Of a DNA stretch of 64,000 nucleotides, positions 29,155-39,074 are shown in pieces. The notes below the pieces were generated by a model that did not search any database, was not told the DNA's origin, and saw only the letters and a program-made list of their open reading frames with translations. The number at the start of each line of letters is the position of its first letter. Positions within the stretch are counted from its first letter, which is position 1. Source of the stretch: JAXDMU01 sp963762435 (lineage in GTDB: Bacteria > Pseudomonadota > Alphaproteobacteria > ATCC43930 > CGMCC-115725); contig CAVXLN010000005.1 of the NCBI GenBank assembly GCA_963762435.1, positions 1 to 64,000 of the forward strand, read 5' to 3'. Made by a program: the position numbers and the translations under genes.

Positions 29155-30000
29155 ATGACGCTCACTGCAGAGTCACGGACGTTCCATACGCACGACGTCG
29201 ATCTGGCCTGGTCCGAATGGGGACGGGGTACGCCGAACCTCGTCCTGTGTCACGGGTACACCGGTTCGTCGCACGACTGGGCGCTCCAGGTCGACCAGCT
29301 GGCGCAGCGACGCCGCGTCGTGACCTTCGACCACCGCGGCCACGGTCACTCCACCAAGGTCGGTGCGCTCGGTGGCTACACCATGGCCCAGCTGGCGGCC
29401 GACCTGGCCTCGTTCCTCGAGGCGGTGGCGGAAGGTCCCGTCGACCTTCTCGGTCACTCCATGGGCGGCCGCGTCATCATGCTGATGGCCCTCGAGCATC
29501 CCGAGCTCGTGCGGTCGCTGATCCTCATGGACACCAGCGCCTGGTCGTTTCAGCCACCGGACGACGAAGTCCGCACCATGGTGCGCGACTTCATCACGGC
29601 TTTCGACCCGGCGGGCGGGATGCCCAGCGGCTTCACCATCGAGGGGCCCGAGGAGACGCTTGTCGCGGCAACCGTGCCCGCAGCGTGGAGCGAGGAGAAG
29701 AACGCCATTCGCGACGGCATGGACGCGTATGCGGTCAAGGGCCTCGGAGTGGAGCTCTGGTCTGATGGGGACGAGGGCCCGGGGTCGTTGCGCAGCCGGC
29801 TGTCCTCCATCACCGTTCCGGTGACCGTGATCGTCGGGCAGCACGACCATCCGCTGGTCGACCAGGCGCCGGCTCTGGCCGCCGCAGTGTCCGACGGGCG
29901 GCTCACCATCATCGAGGGTGGGTACCACTCGCCGCAGCTGACCCACCCCGACCAATGGCGGGCCGCCGTCGAAGCGCATCTCGAGCGGGTCGGCGCATGA
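29155..30000 (+). CDS. Alpha/beta-fold hydrolase
   Basis: 281 residues. Oxyanion loop HGYTGSSHDWALQ, nucleophile Ser in LLGHSMGGRVIML, acid residue probably in VIVGQHDHPLV, and catalytic His in EGGYHSPQLTHPDQW. The cap region is moderate in size (about residues 130-200). Typical of small esterases or C-C hydrolases; the substrate cannot be told. The TGA overlaps the ATG of the aldo/keto reductase gene, so the two are translated together. Single intact frame. Confidence 0.9.
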   Translation: MTLTAESRTFHTHDVDLAWSEWGRGTPNLVLCHGYTGSSHDWALQVDQLAQRRRVVTFDHRGHGHSTKVGALGGYTMAQLAADLASFLEAVAEGPVDLLGHSMGGRVIMLMALEHPELVRSLILMDTSAWSFQPPDDEVRTMVRDFITAFDPAGGMPSGFTIEGPEETLVAATVPAAWSEEKNAIRDGMDAYAVKGLGVELWSDGDEGPGSLRSRLSSITVPVTVIVGQHDHPLVDQAPALAAAVSDGRLTIIEGGYHSPQLTHPDQWRAAVEAHLERVGA

Positions 30001-31005
30001 GTGATGCCGCGCCGCCACGAGCCGGCGACCCGATCGTGCTTCCCGGCCTCGACACGCCGATCCCGCCTCTCGGCGTCGGGACCTGGGCCTGGGGCGACAA
30101 AGGGACCTGGGGCATGGGCGGCTACGACCAGTCGCTCACGGAGTCGAGTATCCGCGACGCCTGGGAGGCCAGCATCGAGGCCGGCGTGGTCCTCTTCGAC
30201 ACCGCCGAGGTGTACGGCGGAGGCGAGAGCGAGCGCATCATCGGCCGCTTGCTCGCCGAAGACCCCTCGGTGCGCCCGCGCCTGGTGATCGCCTCGAAGT
30301 TCATGCCCACTCCGTGGAAGCTCAACGTGCACACCGCGTTGCTGTCGGCGGCGCGCAAGTCGCCGCGACAGGCTGGGGGTGGAGCAGATCGACCTCTATC
30401 AGATCCACGGCCCGATCTCGCTGCGATCCCATGGGGCCTTGGCCGAGGCCCTGGCCGCGGCGCACGGCGAGGGCCTGGTCAAGGCGGTCGGCGTCTCGAA
30501 CTATTCGGCCAAGGAGATGAAGTCCATCGAGGGCGCGCTGCGTTCGCGCGGCCTTCCACTGGCGAGCAACCAGATCGAATTCTCGCTCCTGCGTGCCATG
30601 CCCTTCCGCGTCGGCCTCATCAGCTCCTGCCGGGATCTCGGGGTCGTGCCCCTGGCGTACTCGCCGATCGGCCAGGGGCGCCTGACCGGCAAGTACACCG
30701 CGCAGAACCCACCGCCGGGGTCCCGCACGTTCTCGGCCCATCCGATGGAGAAGGTGGATGCCGTGGTGGCGCTGCTGCGGACGATCGGCGAGCGCAACGG
30801 GGGTCGAACACCCAGCCAGGTGGCCCTGGCCTGGCTGATCGCCAAGGGTGCGTTGCCCATCCCGGGGGCCAAGAACCGCAGCCAGGCGGAGCAGAATGCC
30901 GGTGCACTGGGCTGGCGTATGAGCGACCAGGACGTGGCCCAACTCGACGCGGCCGCCCTCTACGGGCTCCGGAAGATCTCACAGCGCGTTTGGCAGCACG
31001 GCTGA
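29997..31005 (+). CDS. Aldo/keto reductase (one frameshift)
   Basis: NAD(P)H-dependent reductase with a TIM-barrel fold. Catalytic residues: Asp and Tyr in FDTAEVYGGGESE, Lys in IASKFMPTPWK, His in DLYQIHGPISL. Further family signatures: VGVSNYSAKEMKSIE, NQIEFSLL, PLAYSPIGQGRLTGKY, and PIPGAKNRSQAEQNAGA for the cofactor phosphate. ATG at 29997 overlaps the hydrolase stop. One extra base near 30,365 splits the frame (KS|DRLGVEQID); the rest is continuous to the TGA at 31003-31005. Confidence 0.88.
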
Positions 31006-31027
31006 CCCCAGCAGTACGGTCAGCGGA

Positions 31028-31201
31028 GTGATCGCCGCGCTCTACGACGGGCAACTGCCTCCGCTCGACAGCAGGCAGCTCTTGGACACGCAGTTCCCCT
31101 TCGTCCCGGTGGCCATGATCGTCGCCGCCCTGGCCCTCTACCTCTGGGCCGTCAAGCGGCACAACGCACTGCACCCTCGCCATCCGTGGTCGGTCAAATG
31201 A
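31028..31201 (+). CDS. CtaG-like cytochrome oxidase assembly membrane protein, N-terminal fragment
   Basis: GTG at 31028 opens LYDGQLPPLDSRQLLDTQFP, then one membrane helix (VAMIVAALALYLWAVKR) and HPRHPWSV before an immediate stop. The helix followed by a PR-x-PW-S/P turn resembles the start of caa3-type CtaG proteins, which continue for six or seven more helices. The coding signal is lost right after HPWSV, where fragment C begins. Identification rests on a short stretch. Confidence 0.5.
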   Translation: MIAALYDGQLPPLDSRQLLDTQFPFVPVAMIVAALALYLWAVKRHNALHPRHPWSVK

Positions 31202-31260
31202 CTTTGAGACCACCGCCGGGTGGCACGATCGAACGCAACGTGTGATGGTAGTAAGAAAAA
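31196..31260. other. Join between fragment B and fragment C
   Basis: The CtaG-like gene ends abruptly after HPWSV at about 31195. Downstream codon use and gene families switch to an acidobacterial pattern, with the first complete gene at 31261. The exact base cannot be fixed because the right side starts in non-coding sequence. Confidence 0.7.
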
Positions 31261-33247
31261 ATGTCCCCTAGCCGCAGGATTCAGGGAGGGTTGCTGGCGA
31301 TTGCCGCACTCGTCCTCCTGGCGTATGCCAACCACTTCCAAAACGATTTCCACTTTGACGATTCGCATTCCGTCGTGCAGAACCCTTACATCCGGGATCT
31401 GAGTAACCTTCCTGCGTTTTTCACCAATATAGAAACGTCGACAGTGTTTCCCGCGAACCGCGTCTGGAGGCCGCTCGTGACCGCCTCGCTCGCTTTCGAT
31501 TATTGGCTGGGACATGGGCTAAAGCCGTTCTATTTTCACGTTTCCACGATGTTCTGGTTTCTGGTGCAACTGGCGCTGATGTTTGCGCTGTTCCAGAAGA
31601 TTTTCGACTATGCCCGGCCGGATCCGCGGAATGCGTGGGCGGCGCTGTTTGGAACGGCTCTTTATGGAGTGCATCCAGCCAACGCAGAAACAGTCAACTA
31701 CATCGTCCAGCGCGCGGAGATTTATTCGACGCTGGGTGTAATCGCCGGTCTGGTGATGTATCAATACCTGCCGGGGCTGCGGAAATACGGGTTGTACCTT
31801 TTGCCGGTGGCGGCCGCAATGATGAGTAAAGCGCCGGCGCTGGTTTTTCCTGTTCTGCTGTTTCTCTACGTCTGGCTGTTTGAGGATGAGCAACCGAAGG
31901 CCGCGCTGATGCGGTCGGCGCCAGCGATCGCCGTTGTGGCCGTGATGGGGTACATCGGCGCGGCGATGCTGCCGGCCTCGTTTGTGCCCGGATCGGCATC
32001 TCCGTGGGGTTACAGGATCACACAGCCGGTCGTGATATTCCGCTACTTCCGGACCTTCTTCATTCCGACTGGATTGACGGCGGACACGGACCGTGTTCCC
32101 TTCAACAGCATTTTCGAGGACGATGCATTGGCCGGTTTCCTGTTCGCGATCGCACTGATCGTTATTGCGATCCGGACTATGCGGCGGCGGGAAACCCGGC
32201 CCATCGCATTCGGGTTGTTCTGGTTTCTCGTGACCTTGCTTCCCACTTCGGTCTTCCCTCTGGCGGAAGTGGAAAACGACCACCGGATGTTTTTTCCTTT
32301 TGTGGGTCTGGCGCTCGCGGCAGTATGGGCGGCGGCTCTGTGGCTTTACTCCCGGGCAGATTCCGGAGCCCCCTGGCCGCGGGCTGCAATCGTCACGGTC
32401 TGCGGGCTTATGCTGGCCACGTTCGCGTGCGGGGACGTGGCAGCGAAACAAGGTCTGGCGAACGGAGGAATCGCTGTGGTATCGACGTGACGTTGAAGAG
32501 CCCCCACAACGGCAGGGGGCTGATGAATTACGGGCTGAGCCAGATGGCGAAAGGAGATTATCCGGGGGCGCTCGGCTATTTTCAGAGGGCGCTCGTTTAC
32601 GATCCGAACTATTACGTGCTCGAAGTAAACCTGCGGTGTGGTAAATGGCGCGCTGCATAACGACGTGGAGGCGGAAAGGCATTTCGCGCGGGCGAATCCA
32701 ACTGGCGCCCAACGACGCCGTTCCGCATTATTACTACGCGAGCTGGTTGAGCGGCAAAGGGCGGCTGGGCGAAGCGGTACAAACCTGAATGCGGCGATCG
32801 CCGCGAATCCCGCCTATCTGGATGCCCAGCATCTTTTGATGGACCTATATGCGCAGCAGGGAAACACGGAGGGGTTGCGGACGGTGGCACAACAGACTCT
32901 GGTGGTGTATCCGTCCGATCCCGCGGCGAAAGCCTGGCTGGCGCGCGGCCCGGGGATCAAGCCGTCTCCGTCTCCCGAGAGCTATCTCAACCAGTCGCTC
33001 ACGCTTTACCAGCAGGGTAAGTTTGCGGATTCGATCGCGGCGGCGCGCGAGGCGCTGAAGCTGCGCCCGGGTTATTCGGACGCGTGGAACAATATCGCCG
33101 CCGCGTATAATGCGCAGGCGGAGCTGGGATGAAGGGATTCAGGCCGCGGCGGAAGCGGTCCGGCTGGGTCCGAATAATCAGCTGGCGAAGAACAATCTGG
33201 CCTGGGCGGTGCAGCAGAAAGCCAAGGCGGAGCCGGTCAAGCGGTGA
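31261..33247 (+). CDS. Polytopic membrane protein with C-terminal TPR repeats (frameshifted)
   Basis: N-terminal membrane part of about ten helices beginning MSPSRRIQGGLLAIAALVLLAY; the phrase FQNDFHFDDSHSVVQNPYIR is typical of the TMTC/O-mannosyltransferase-like TPR family common in Acidobacteria, with an acidic pair in the first loop. Other loop motifs: YGVHPANAETVNYIVQRAE and LAEVENDHRMFFPFVG. After about residue 395 the frame shifts (near 32,440, 32,500, 32,640, 32,700, 32,785 and 33,130), then TPR repeats follow: YGLSQMAKGDYPGALGYFQ, YYYASWLSGKGRLGEAV, LTLYQQGKFADSIAAAREA. Possible glycosyltransferase or assembly role; not proven. Confidence 0.78.
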
Positions 33248-33293
33248 AAGGCCACGGCGATGTTCCCGCAACTTGATACCATGAAGGTTCCGT

Positions 33294-33707
33294 ATGACTG
33301 ATCTGCGATCGGAACACGCGCCGATGTCCGACGCCGTAACCAACGGCGTGCGGGTCGAGGTTCTTGCGCGCCATTCGAGCGAGAACTCCCGGCCGCTGCA
33401 GGGAGAATGGGTTTTCGAGTACACGGTGCGCATCACGAATCAGGGACCGGAGACGGTGCAACTGATCAGCCGGCACTGGATCATCACGGATGGTATGGAT
33501 CTTACCGAAGAGGTGAAGGGTCCTGGCGTGGTGGGCAAGCAGCCGGTGCTGGCGCCGGGCGAGTCGTTCAAATACTCATCGTGGTGCCCGCTCAAGACAC
33601 CTACGGGTATGATGCGCGGCACCTATCAGATGATCAATGCGCAGGGCAAACAGTTCGACATTGAGATCGCGCCGTTCGCATTGAAAGCCCGGTATACGGT
33701 TCATTAA
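33294..33707 (+). CDS. apaG: ApaG domain protein
   Basis: 137 residues in one clean frame. ApaG/CorD signatures: GVRVEVLARHSSENS, GEWVFEYTVRITNQGPETVQ, LISRHWIITDG, GPGVVGKQPVLAPGESFKYSS, and TPTGMMRGTYQMIN. A small immunoglobulin-like fold protein; function is debated (linked to Co2+/Mg2+ resistance and diadenosine metabolism). The start could also be the ATG at 33324 (MSDAVTNGVRV), which is closer to the usual length of about 125. Confidence 0.93.
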   Translation: MTDLRSEHAPMSDAVTNGVRVEVLARHSSENSRPLQGEWVFEYTVRITNQGPETVQLISRHWIITDGMDLTEEVKGPGVVGKQPVLAPGESFKYSSWCPLKTPTGMMRGTYQMINAQGKQFDIEIAPFALKARYTVH

Positions 33708-33720
33708 AGAGCGGCAAACT

Positions 33721-33760
33721 GTGTCGAGAAGAGTCTCGACACGGCACGCTGGGAGCGTGC
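33721..33760. terminator. Tandem hairpins between convergent genes
   Basis: Hairpin 1: GTGTCGAGA / TCTCGACAC (33721-33742, loop AGAG). Hairpin 2: GCACGCT / AGCGTGC (33744-33760, loop GGG). Both stems are perfect. They lie between the stops of apaG and the glycosylase gene and probably serve both strands. The paired motif recalls a repeat common in Bryobacter/Solibacter genomes (from memory). Confidence 0.65.
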
Positions 33761-33769
33761 GCCACGCGG

Positions 33770-34378
33770 CTAAAGAGCTGCCACGTTGTCCAGGCTGCGC
33801 CAAAAATACCAGCACGCGACCGAAGTATAAGGCTTCCAGCGGCGCGGCGATCTTTTCCATTTCCGCCGGTTTTGGCAAGATCGTCCAGGCCGTAGGCCTT
33901 CTTCATGGCGGTGCGGATGCCGAGATCGCCGACAGGCAGCACATCCGGGCGGCGCAGGGCGAACATCAGGAACATCTGCGCGGTCCAGACGCCGATACCT
34001 TTGACCGCGTCAGGTGCTCGATCACGGTCGGCGTCGTCCGAGGTCGGGAAGGTTCTCGAAAACGACGATGCCCTTTTTCGTGTGTTTCGCCAGTTCGCGG
34101 ATATAGAGCGTTTTCTGGGCGGAGAGCCCCAGTTTGCGCATCCTCTCCGGGCGCAGCTTCATGATGCCTGCGGGCGTCAGCTGTTCTTCTCCGGCGGCGG
34201 CGTGCAGGCGGCCGAAGATCACACTGGCTACCCTGCCGCTCAGCTGCTGATAGACAATGGATCGGACGAGCGTTTCGAAGATCGGCTCGCGGTACTCCAT
34301 GGCGAACGGGCCGACGCGCTGGATGATGGCGGCCATCACCGGGTCCGATTTTTTGAGATGCTTAAGGGCGGGGCGCAT
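33770..34378 (-). CDS. DNA-3-methyladenine glycosylase (HhH-GPD family, frameshifted)
   Basis: Base-excision repair enzyme removing alkylated purines. From MRPALKHLKKSDPVMAAII come EPIFETLVRSIVYQQLSGRV, the helix-hairpin-helix region (KLRPERMRKLGLSAQKTLYI), MFLMFALRRPDVLPVGDLGI with the catalytic Asp, and after repair RWKPYTSVACWYFWRSLDNV ending AAL at 33770. Frames change near 34,045, 33,990 and 33,835. The domain order and the C-terminal W-x-P-x-R/T-S motif are those of AlkA-like glycosylases. Convergent with apaG. Confidence 0.87.
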
Positions 34379-34453
34379 GATGTCGAAACAGAGTTCATAA
34401 TCGGCGCAGCGTCACAGTCTGACAGGCTGCATTCCACGATCGTATCCGATTTT

Positions 34454-35459
34454 ATGAAAATCATTGGCTTGCTCTGGCAGCCTCTGTTGATTTTGCCGCT
34501 GTTCTGATTCGTCTGGACGCGCAGCAGTCCGGCGCGCAGCCCAAAGGTCGAAGACGACGCGGGCGCGCCGATCAAGGTGGACGTGGATGTCGTCAACCTT
34601 TATTGCGCGGTGCGGAACAAACAAAATGCCCTGATCGGCAATCTCGAAAAGGGCGATTTCGACCTGGCCGAGGACGGCGCAGCCGCAGACCATCAAATAC
34701 TTCACGCGCGAAACCGATCTGCCGCTCACGATCGGGCTGCTGGTCGACGTTTCAGACAGCCAGCGCAATCTGATCGAAATCGAACGGCGGGCGGCGTCCT
34801 CGTTTTTCTCCAGCGTGCTGAGGAAGAAGGACGTGGCGTTCCTGATCAGCTTCGGCGCCGATTCGGAACTGCTGCAGGACATCACCGGTTCGCCGCGCGC
34901 TGCTGCAGGACGGGCTCGAGCCGGATGAAGCTGAACGGCGGGTTCTCCGGGCATCAACTCGGGCCCGGTGCCGACGATGAGCAAGCCGCGCGGCACGGTT
35001 CTTTACGACGCCGTTTATCTGGCGGCGAACGACATGCTGGCGAAGGAAGTGGGGCGCAAGGCCATCGTGCTGATCACGGACGGCGAAGACGAGGGCAGCC
35101 AGCTGACCGAAAAAGCCGCCATCGAAGCGGCGCAGAAAGCCGACGCGATCATTTACGGAATTCTTTACGTCGACCGGCAGTTTTACGGCGGCTTCAGCGT
35201 GGGCTACAGCGGCGAAAGCGTGCTGAAGCAGATGGCGGAAGAGACCGGCGGGCGGCTGTTCCAGGTGGACGGGAAGAACACGCTGGAGTCGATTTTCGAC
35301 CAGATCCAGCAGGAGATGCGGACGCAGTATGCGATCGGCTATACGCCGACGAACGGCAAAAAGGACGGTTCGTTCCGCAAGATCGATCTGCGCACGGCAA
35401 ATAAAGATCTGAAGGTCCAGGTGCGCAAGGGCTATTACGCGATGCCTAACGCGCAGTAA
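34454..35459 (+). CDS. Acidobacterial VWFA-related domain protein (TIGR03436 type, frameshifted)
   Basis: Probable secreted protein: a hydrophobic N-terminus (IIGLLWQPLLILPLF) is interrupted by a TGA in one frame and continued in another (LIRLDAQQSGAQ). The mature part shows VDVDVVNLYCAVRNKQN and LEKGDFDLAEDG, the conserved opening of the family, then a VWA domain with the metal site DVSDSQ, TDGEDEGS and YDAVYLAANDMLAKE, ending YAIGYTPTNGKKDGSFRKID and VRKGYYAMPNAQ. Frame changes near 34,500, 34,685, 34,895 and 34,960. The family is characteristic of Acidobacteriota, which supports the origin of fragment C. Confidence 0.88.
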
Positions 35460-35463
35460 TCAG

Positions 35464-36341
35464 TCAGTTTGCGAAATGTTTGCGGGCGACCAGATACTCT
35501 TCGACCGCCTGAGCCAGCGGGGGCATCGGCGCAATGCCGAACGCGCATGCGGGCGTTTTCCAGAGCCGAAAATTTCGGGCGGCTCGCCGCGGTGCGGTAT
35601 TCGCGTTCGTTGGTCGGCGTGAGATTGGCCGCGATGCCGGCCTTTTCGAAAATCAGCCTCGCGAACTCGAACCAGGAAATCGGCTGGCCCCCGCCGACAT
35701 GGAAGATGCCATCGAGATCGCGTTCCAGCAGATCGATGGACGCGGCTGGCAAGCGCGGGGGCGTAAGTCGGCGAAGCGAAGTGATCCTCCACCACGCGGA
35801 TCGGTTTGCCTTCGCGCGCCAGGCGCAGCATCAATTCGGGGAAGTTGCCGCGCGCCGTGCGCAGGCCGCCGGGCCCGAAGACCCCGGAGGTCGCTGACGA
35901 TCAGCGGCCGTTCGAGATAAGCCTGGGCATATAGCTCGCCGGCCAGTTTCGAAACCGCATAGGCGCCCAGCGGATGGGTCGCGTCGGTCTCGATATAAGG
36001 CCGGCCCAGATTTCCGTCAAAAACGTAATCGGTGGAGAAATGGATCAGCCGCGCGTCGTTCTGGCGGCAGGCGAGCGCCAGATTGCGCACGCCGAGGCGC
36101 GTTCGCTTCAAAGGCGGCGAGCGGCTCGCGTTCGGCCACGTCCACCTGGTTGTAAGCCGCGGCGTTGAAAACCGCGAGCGGATCGAATTCGGCGAGGGCG
36201 CGCTCCAGCTTTTCGCCGTCGCAGATGTCGAGCGCGGCGCGTTCGAAACCCGCGGACCTCGTAGCCGCGCCGCGTCAGTTCCGCGCACAACTCAACTCCC
36301 AGCTGGCCGGAGCATCCCAATACAACGATTCTTTTCGCCAA
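35464..36341 (-). CDS. rfbD: dTDP-4-dehydrorhamnose reductase (RmlD/RfbD, frameshifted)
   Basis: Last step of dTDP-L-rhamnose synthesis. TTG start at 36341; NADPH loop VLGCSGQLGVELCAELTRRG, VFNAAAYNQVD (repaired), RLIHFSTDYVFDGNLGRPY, the YxxxK site in GAYAVSKLAGE, PLIVSDLRGVFG (repaired), REGKPIRVVEDHFASPTYAP, GIFHVGGGQPISWFEFARL and the tail VEEYLVARKHFAN ending at 35464. Frames change near 36,245, 36,110, 35,885, 35,765 and 35,545. Convergent with the VWFA gene, 4 bases apart. No rmlABC genes are in the fragment. Confidence 0.87.
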
Positions 36342-36350
36342 GCGCCGATT

Positions 36351-36806
36351 TTACCAGTGCAGGTAGAAAAATGCCGAAGACGACCGCGGCCAGCACAGAG
36401 GACCAGAACAACGCCGGCCCATGCGAGCCATTGAGGGCGAGAGAGCCGCCGCGGGAGCCGGCCGGGGTCCGGAATCTCCGGGGCCGCGTCTTCCATGGGC
36501 GGTCTGGGGCTGCCGTCGCGGGCTGCTTCGCGCCGTGCGATCGACCTGCGTGAGTTGCTCTTTTCCGGCGCGGTCGGCAATGACGATGGTCCCGGAATTC
36601 CGGCTGGCGGTGGTTTCGAGCAATTGCGTGCGGAGCGGCTCGGGAACGTCCTGACGGAATGATAGAAGCCGCGTTCGCCGCGGGCGGCGATCATGACCGC
36701 GGAGGTCTTCATGACACCGGATACATTGCGCAGCAGACGTAACGCCGCATTCGGGACAGGAACTGCCCCTGGTTTCGAACTCGGAATGGCACCGGGGACA
36801 GGTCAT
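36351..36806 (-). CDS. Zinc-ribbon protein with C-terminal membrane helix (frameshifted)
   Basis: Starts MTCPRCHSEFETRGSSCPEC, a four-Cys zinc ribbon (CPRC...CPEC). The middle reads EPLRTQLLETTASRNSGTIV and is followed by a low-complexity Arg/Pro region. A membrane helix (WLAWAGVVLVL) follows near the end. The frame changes near 36,715, 36,655 and 36,390, so the exact C-terminus is uncertain; TAA at 36351 is the nearest stop. Small zinc-ribbon membrane proteins of this form are common in Acidobacteria. Function unknown. Confidence 0.6.
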   Translation of the reverse strand: MTCPRCHSEFETRGSSCPECGVTSAAQCIRCHEDLRGHDRRPRRTRLLSFRQDVPEPLRTQLLETTASRNSGTIVIADRAGKEQLTQVDRTARSSPRRQPQTAHGRRGPGDSGPRPAPAAALSPSMARMGRRCSGPLCWPRSSSAFFYLHW

Positions 36807-36850
36807 TTTACGCCCGTTGTCATTTTACCCGTTGTTCCCGCTAACCACCA

Positions 36851-37785
36851 TTACCCGTTGACCACGGCCGACAGCCGCGGTTCGCGGATTGCAGGATTCT
36901 GGGAGCCGAACTGGCCGAGGATCACCTGAATGAACCCCAGAGCGGCCTTGGGTAGAGCCTTGTCCTTGCGATAAATCAGTCCCAGCTTCCGGATCATGGG
37001 CTCCGGAGCAAGCGGAATGGTCTTGAGCGCCCCCGCATCGACCTCTTCCTGGCAGTTCGACGCAGCGAGGAAGGTGATCCCCAGTCCCGCCATGACAAAG
37101 CGCTTCATCGTTTCCGACGAATCCAGTTCCATCGAAACCTGAAGCTCGTCCTCAACGTTTTCAAACCAGGCATTCAGGCGGCTGCGGGTCATTCCGGTCT
37201 GGGGCAGAAGGAGAGGCCAGGCGAATCACGTCTTCGCAACGAACCTTCTCCATGGCGGCCAGCGGATGATCGGCCGGAACGACCGCGCGCACCTCGTCGC
37301 GATGCATGTCGACGACCTGTACGCGCTTTTCCACAACCGGGAGCTGCGTAAGCCCGAAATCGGCGACATTCTCCATCACGGCTTCGACCACGCGCGAACC
37401 GTAGGAGCGGTTCACCTGCAACTGCACGCCCGGAAACTGAGTCTTGTATTCGGCGAAGACCTACGGCAGCACGTAAATGCAGGTCGCTTCGTTTGCCGCG
37501 ATCACCAACTCGCCGCGCGGCGAGGTCTCCAGTTCGTTGAGCGAATTCTGCGCCTGGCGGCGCAAGATCGAGCATGCGCTCGGCATACTCGGCGAAAATT
37601 TTGCCGGCGGTGGTCAGGGAAATGCGGCTGCCAAAGCGCTCAAAAAGCTCGGCTTTCAGCTCGTGTTCCAGCTGGCGGATCTGGGCGCTGATGGCGGGCT
37701 GCGTGCGGTAACACGTCTGCGCAGCCTTGGAGAAACTCTTCAGGCGGACGATTTCGAGGAACGTGTGCAGCTGATCAAAATCCAT
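36851..37785 (-). CDS. LysR-family transcriptional regulator (frameshifted, one in-frame TAG)
   Basis: N-terminal winged helix-turn-helix: MDFDQLHTFLEIVRLKSFSK, AAQTCYRTQPAISAQIRQLE, LFERFGSRISLTTAGKIFAEY. The effector domain follows: GELVIAANEATCIYVLP, QLQVNRSYGSRVVEAVMENV, VPADHPLAAMEKVRCED, and MKRFVMAGLGITFLAASNC. Frames change near 37,565 and 37,205. A TAG at 37461-37463 sits where Gln or Glu is expected (YVLP*VFAEY). Divergent from the TIGR03790-type gene with a 143-base gap rich in A/T around 37,840-37,865, where a regulator of this family would normally bind. Confidence 0.86.
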
Positions 37786-37928
37786 ACACTACCGCAAGCG
37801 GCGAAAAGGGGAACCGCCTTTGAAGGGACCCGGCTCCTAATTGATTATCCTCTTATTTTATCAGAGCGCGGGACGGCGCCCCGGGAAAACGCAACTTTGA
37901 AGTCGCGTGTACCGGGGTAAAGTGGAAT

Positions 37929-39030
37929 TTGGTAACCCGACTCCTCGCTTTCGCGTTGTCTGGTTTCGTACTATTTACGACCGCATTGCATGCCCAGACC
38001 CCCGACCAGGTTCTGATTGTCATTAACAAACGATCTCGCGATTCGCAGGAGATTGGCGAATATTACCTGAAAAAACGCGGCGTGCCCCTGGCGAATCTTT
38101 GCACGATCGACACGCCGCCGAGCGAGAAAATCACGCGTGAGGCCTACGACAAGGACGTGCGCGGGCCTGTCGGGGACTTTCTGCAGAAGCGCAAGCTTGT
38201 CGAAAAGATCCTCTATATCGTGACGACCGGCGGCGTTCCGTTGTGGGTTCTCGGCGATCTGAACGGCATGTATGGACACCGGCGCTTCGGTCGATTCCGA
38301 ACTACGCTGCTTTACCAGAAGCTGCACGGCGTCACCATTCCGCTGCCCGGCCCGCTGAATAATCCATTCTTCCAGCAGCGCGATGCGCCTTTCCGCCATC
38401 CGCAGATTCCCATGTACATGGTGACCCGGCTTGCCGGCTACGACATGGCCGAAATGAAAGGGCTGGTGGACAGCGCATTGCTCGCGCGCAACACGGCAAA
38501 TTTGTCATCGACGCGCGCGCCGATAACGCCACGCCCGGCAACCAGTGGCTGCGGCCGCCGCTCTGCTGCTGCCAAAAGACCGCGTGATTCTGGACGATTC
38601 CCCAAGCCGTCCTGATGAACCAGAAAAGACGTGATCGGCTACGCTTCCTGGGGATCGAACGATTCCGACCGGAACGACCGCTTTCCTGCATTTCCAGTGG
38701 CTGCCGGGCGCCATCGCGACCGAGTTCGTCTCCACGGACGGGCGCACTTTCAAGCGCCCGCCCGATACCTGGCAGCATTGGCAACTGGAGCGATCGGCGA
38801 CCTGGTTCTCCGGCGCGCCGCAGACAATGACGGGCGATTATATCCATGAAGGCGCGTCCGGCGCGTCCGGCCAGGTCTCCGAGCCCTATCTGACGTTCTG
38901 CCCGCGCCCCGACTTCGTTCTGCCGGCGTATTTTGCCGGGCGCAATCTGGCGGAGAGCTTTTATATGGGAATCCCGGGCCTGAGCTGGATGAACGTCGTG
39001 ATCGGCGATCCGCTCATGCGGCTGCAATGA
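37929..39030 (+). CDS. TIGR03790-family secreted protein (frameshifted)
   Basis: Signal peptide LLAFALSGFVLFTTALHAQ from a TTG start. The mature part opens TPDQVLIVINKRSRDSQEIG and YYLKKRGVPLANLCTIDTP, then KILYIVTTGGVPLWVLG, PMYMVTRLAGYDMAEMKGLV, and, after frame changes near 38,265, 38,495, 38,600 and 38,635, VIGYASWGSNDSDRND, SEPYLTFCPRPDFVLPAYFA and GIPGLSWMNVVIGDPLMRLQ. This matches a family of uncharacterised secreted proteins of Acidobacteria and Planctomycetes. Function unknown. Its neighbour is the divergent LysR gene. Confidence 0.78.
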
Positions 39031-39074
39031 AGTCCGGGCATGACCGTCGGCCCGCCGCTACAATAGAATTACCA

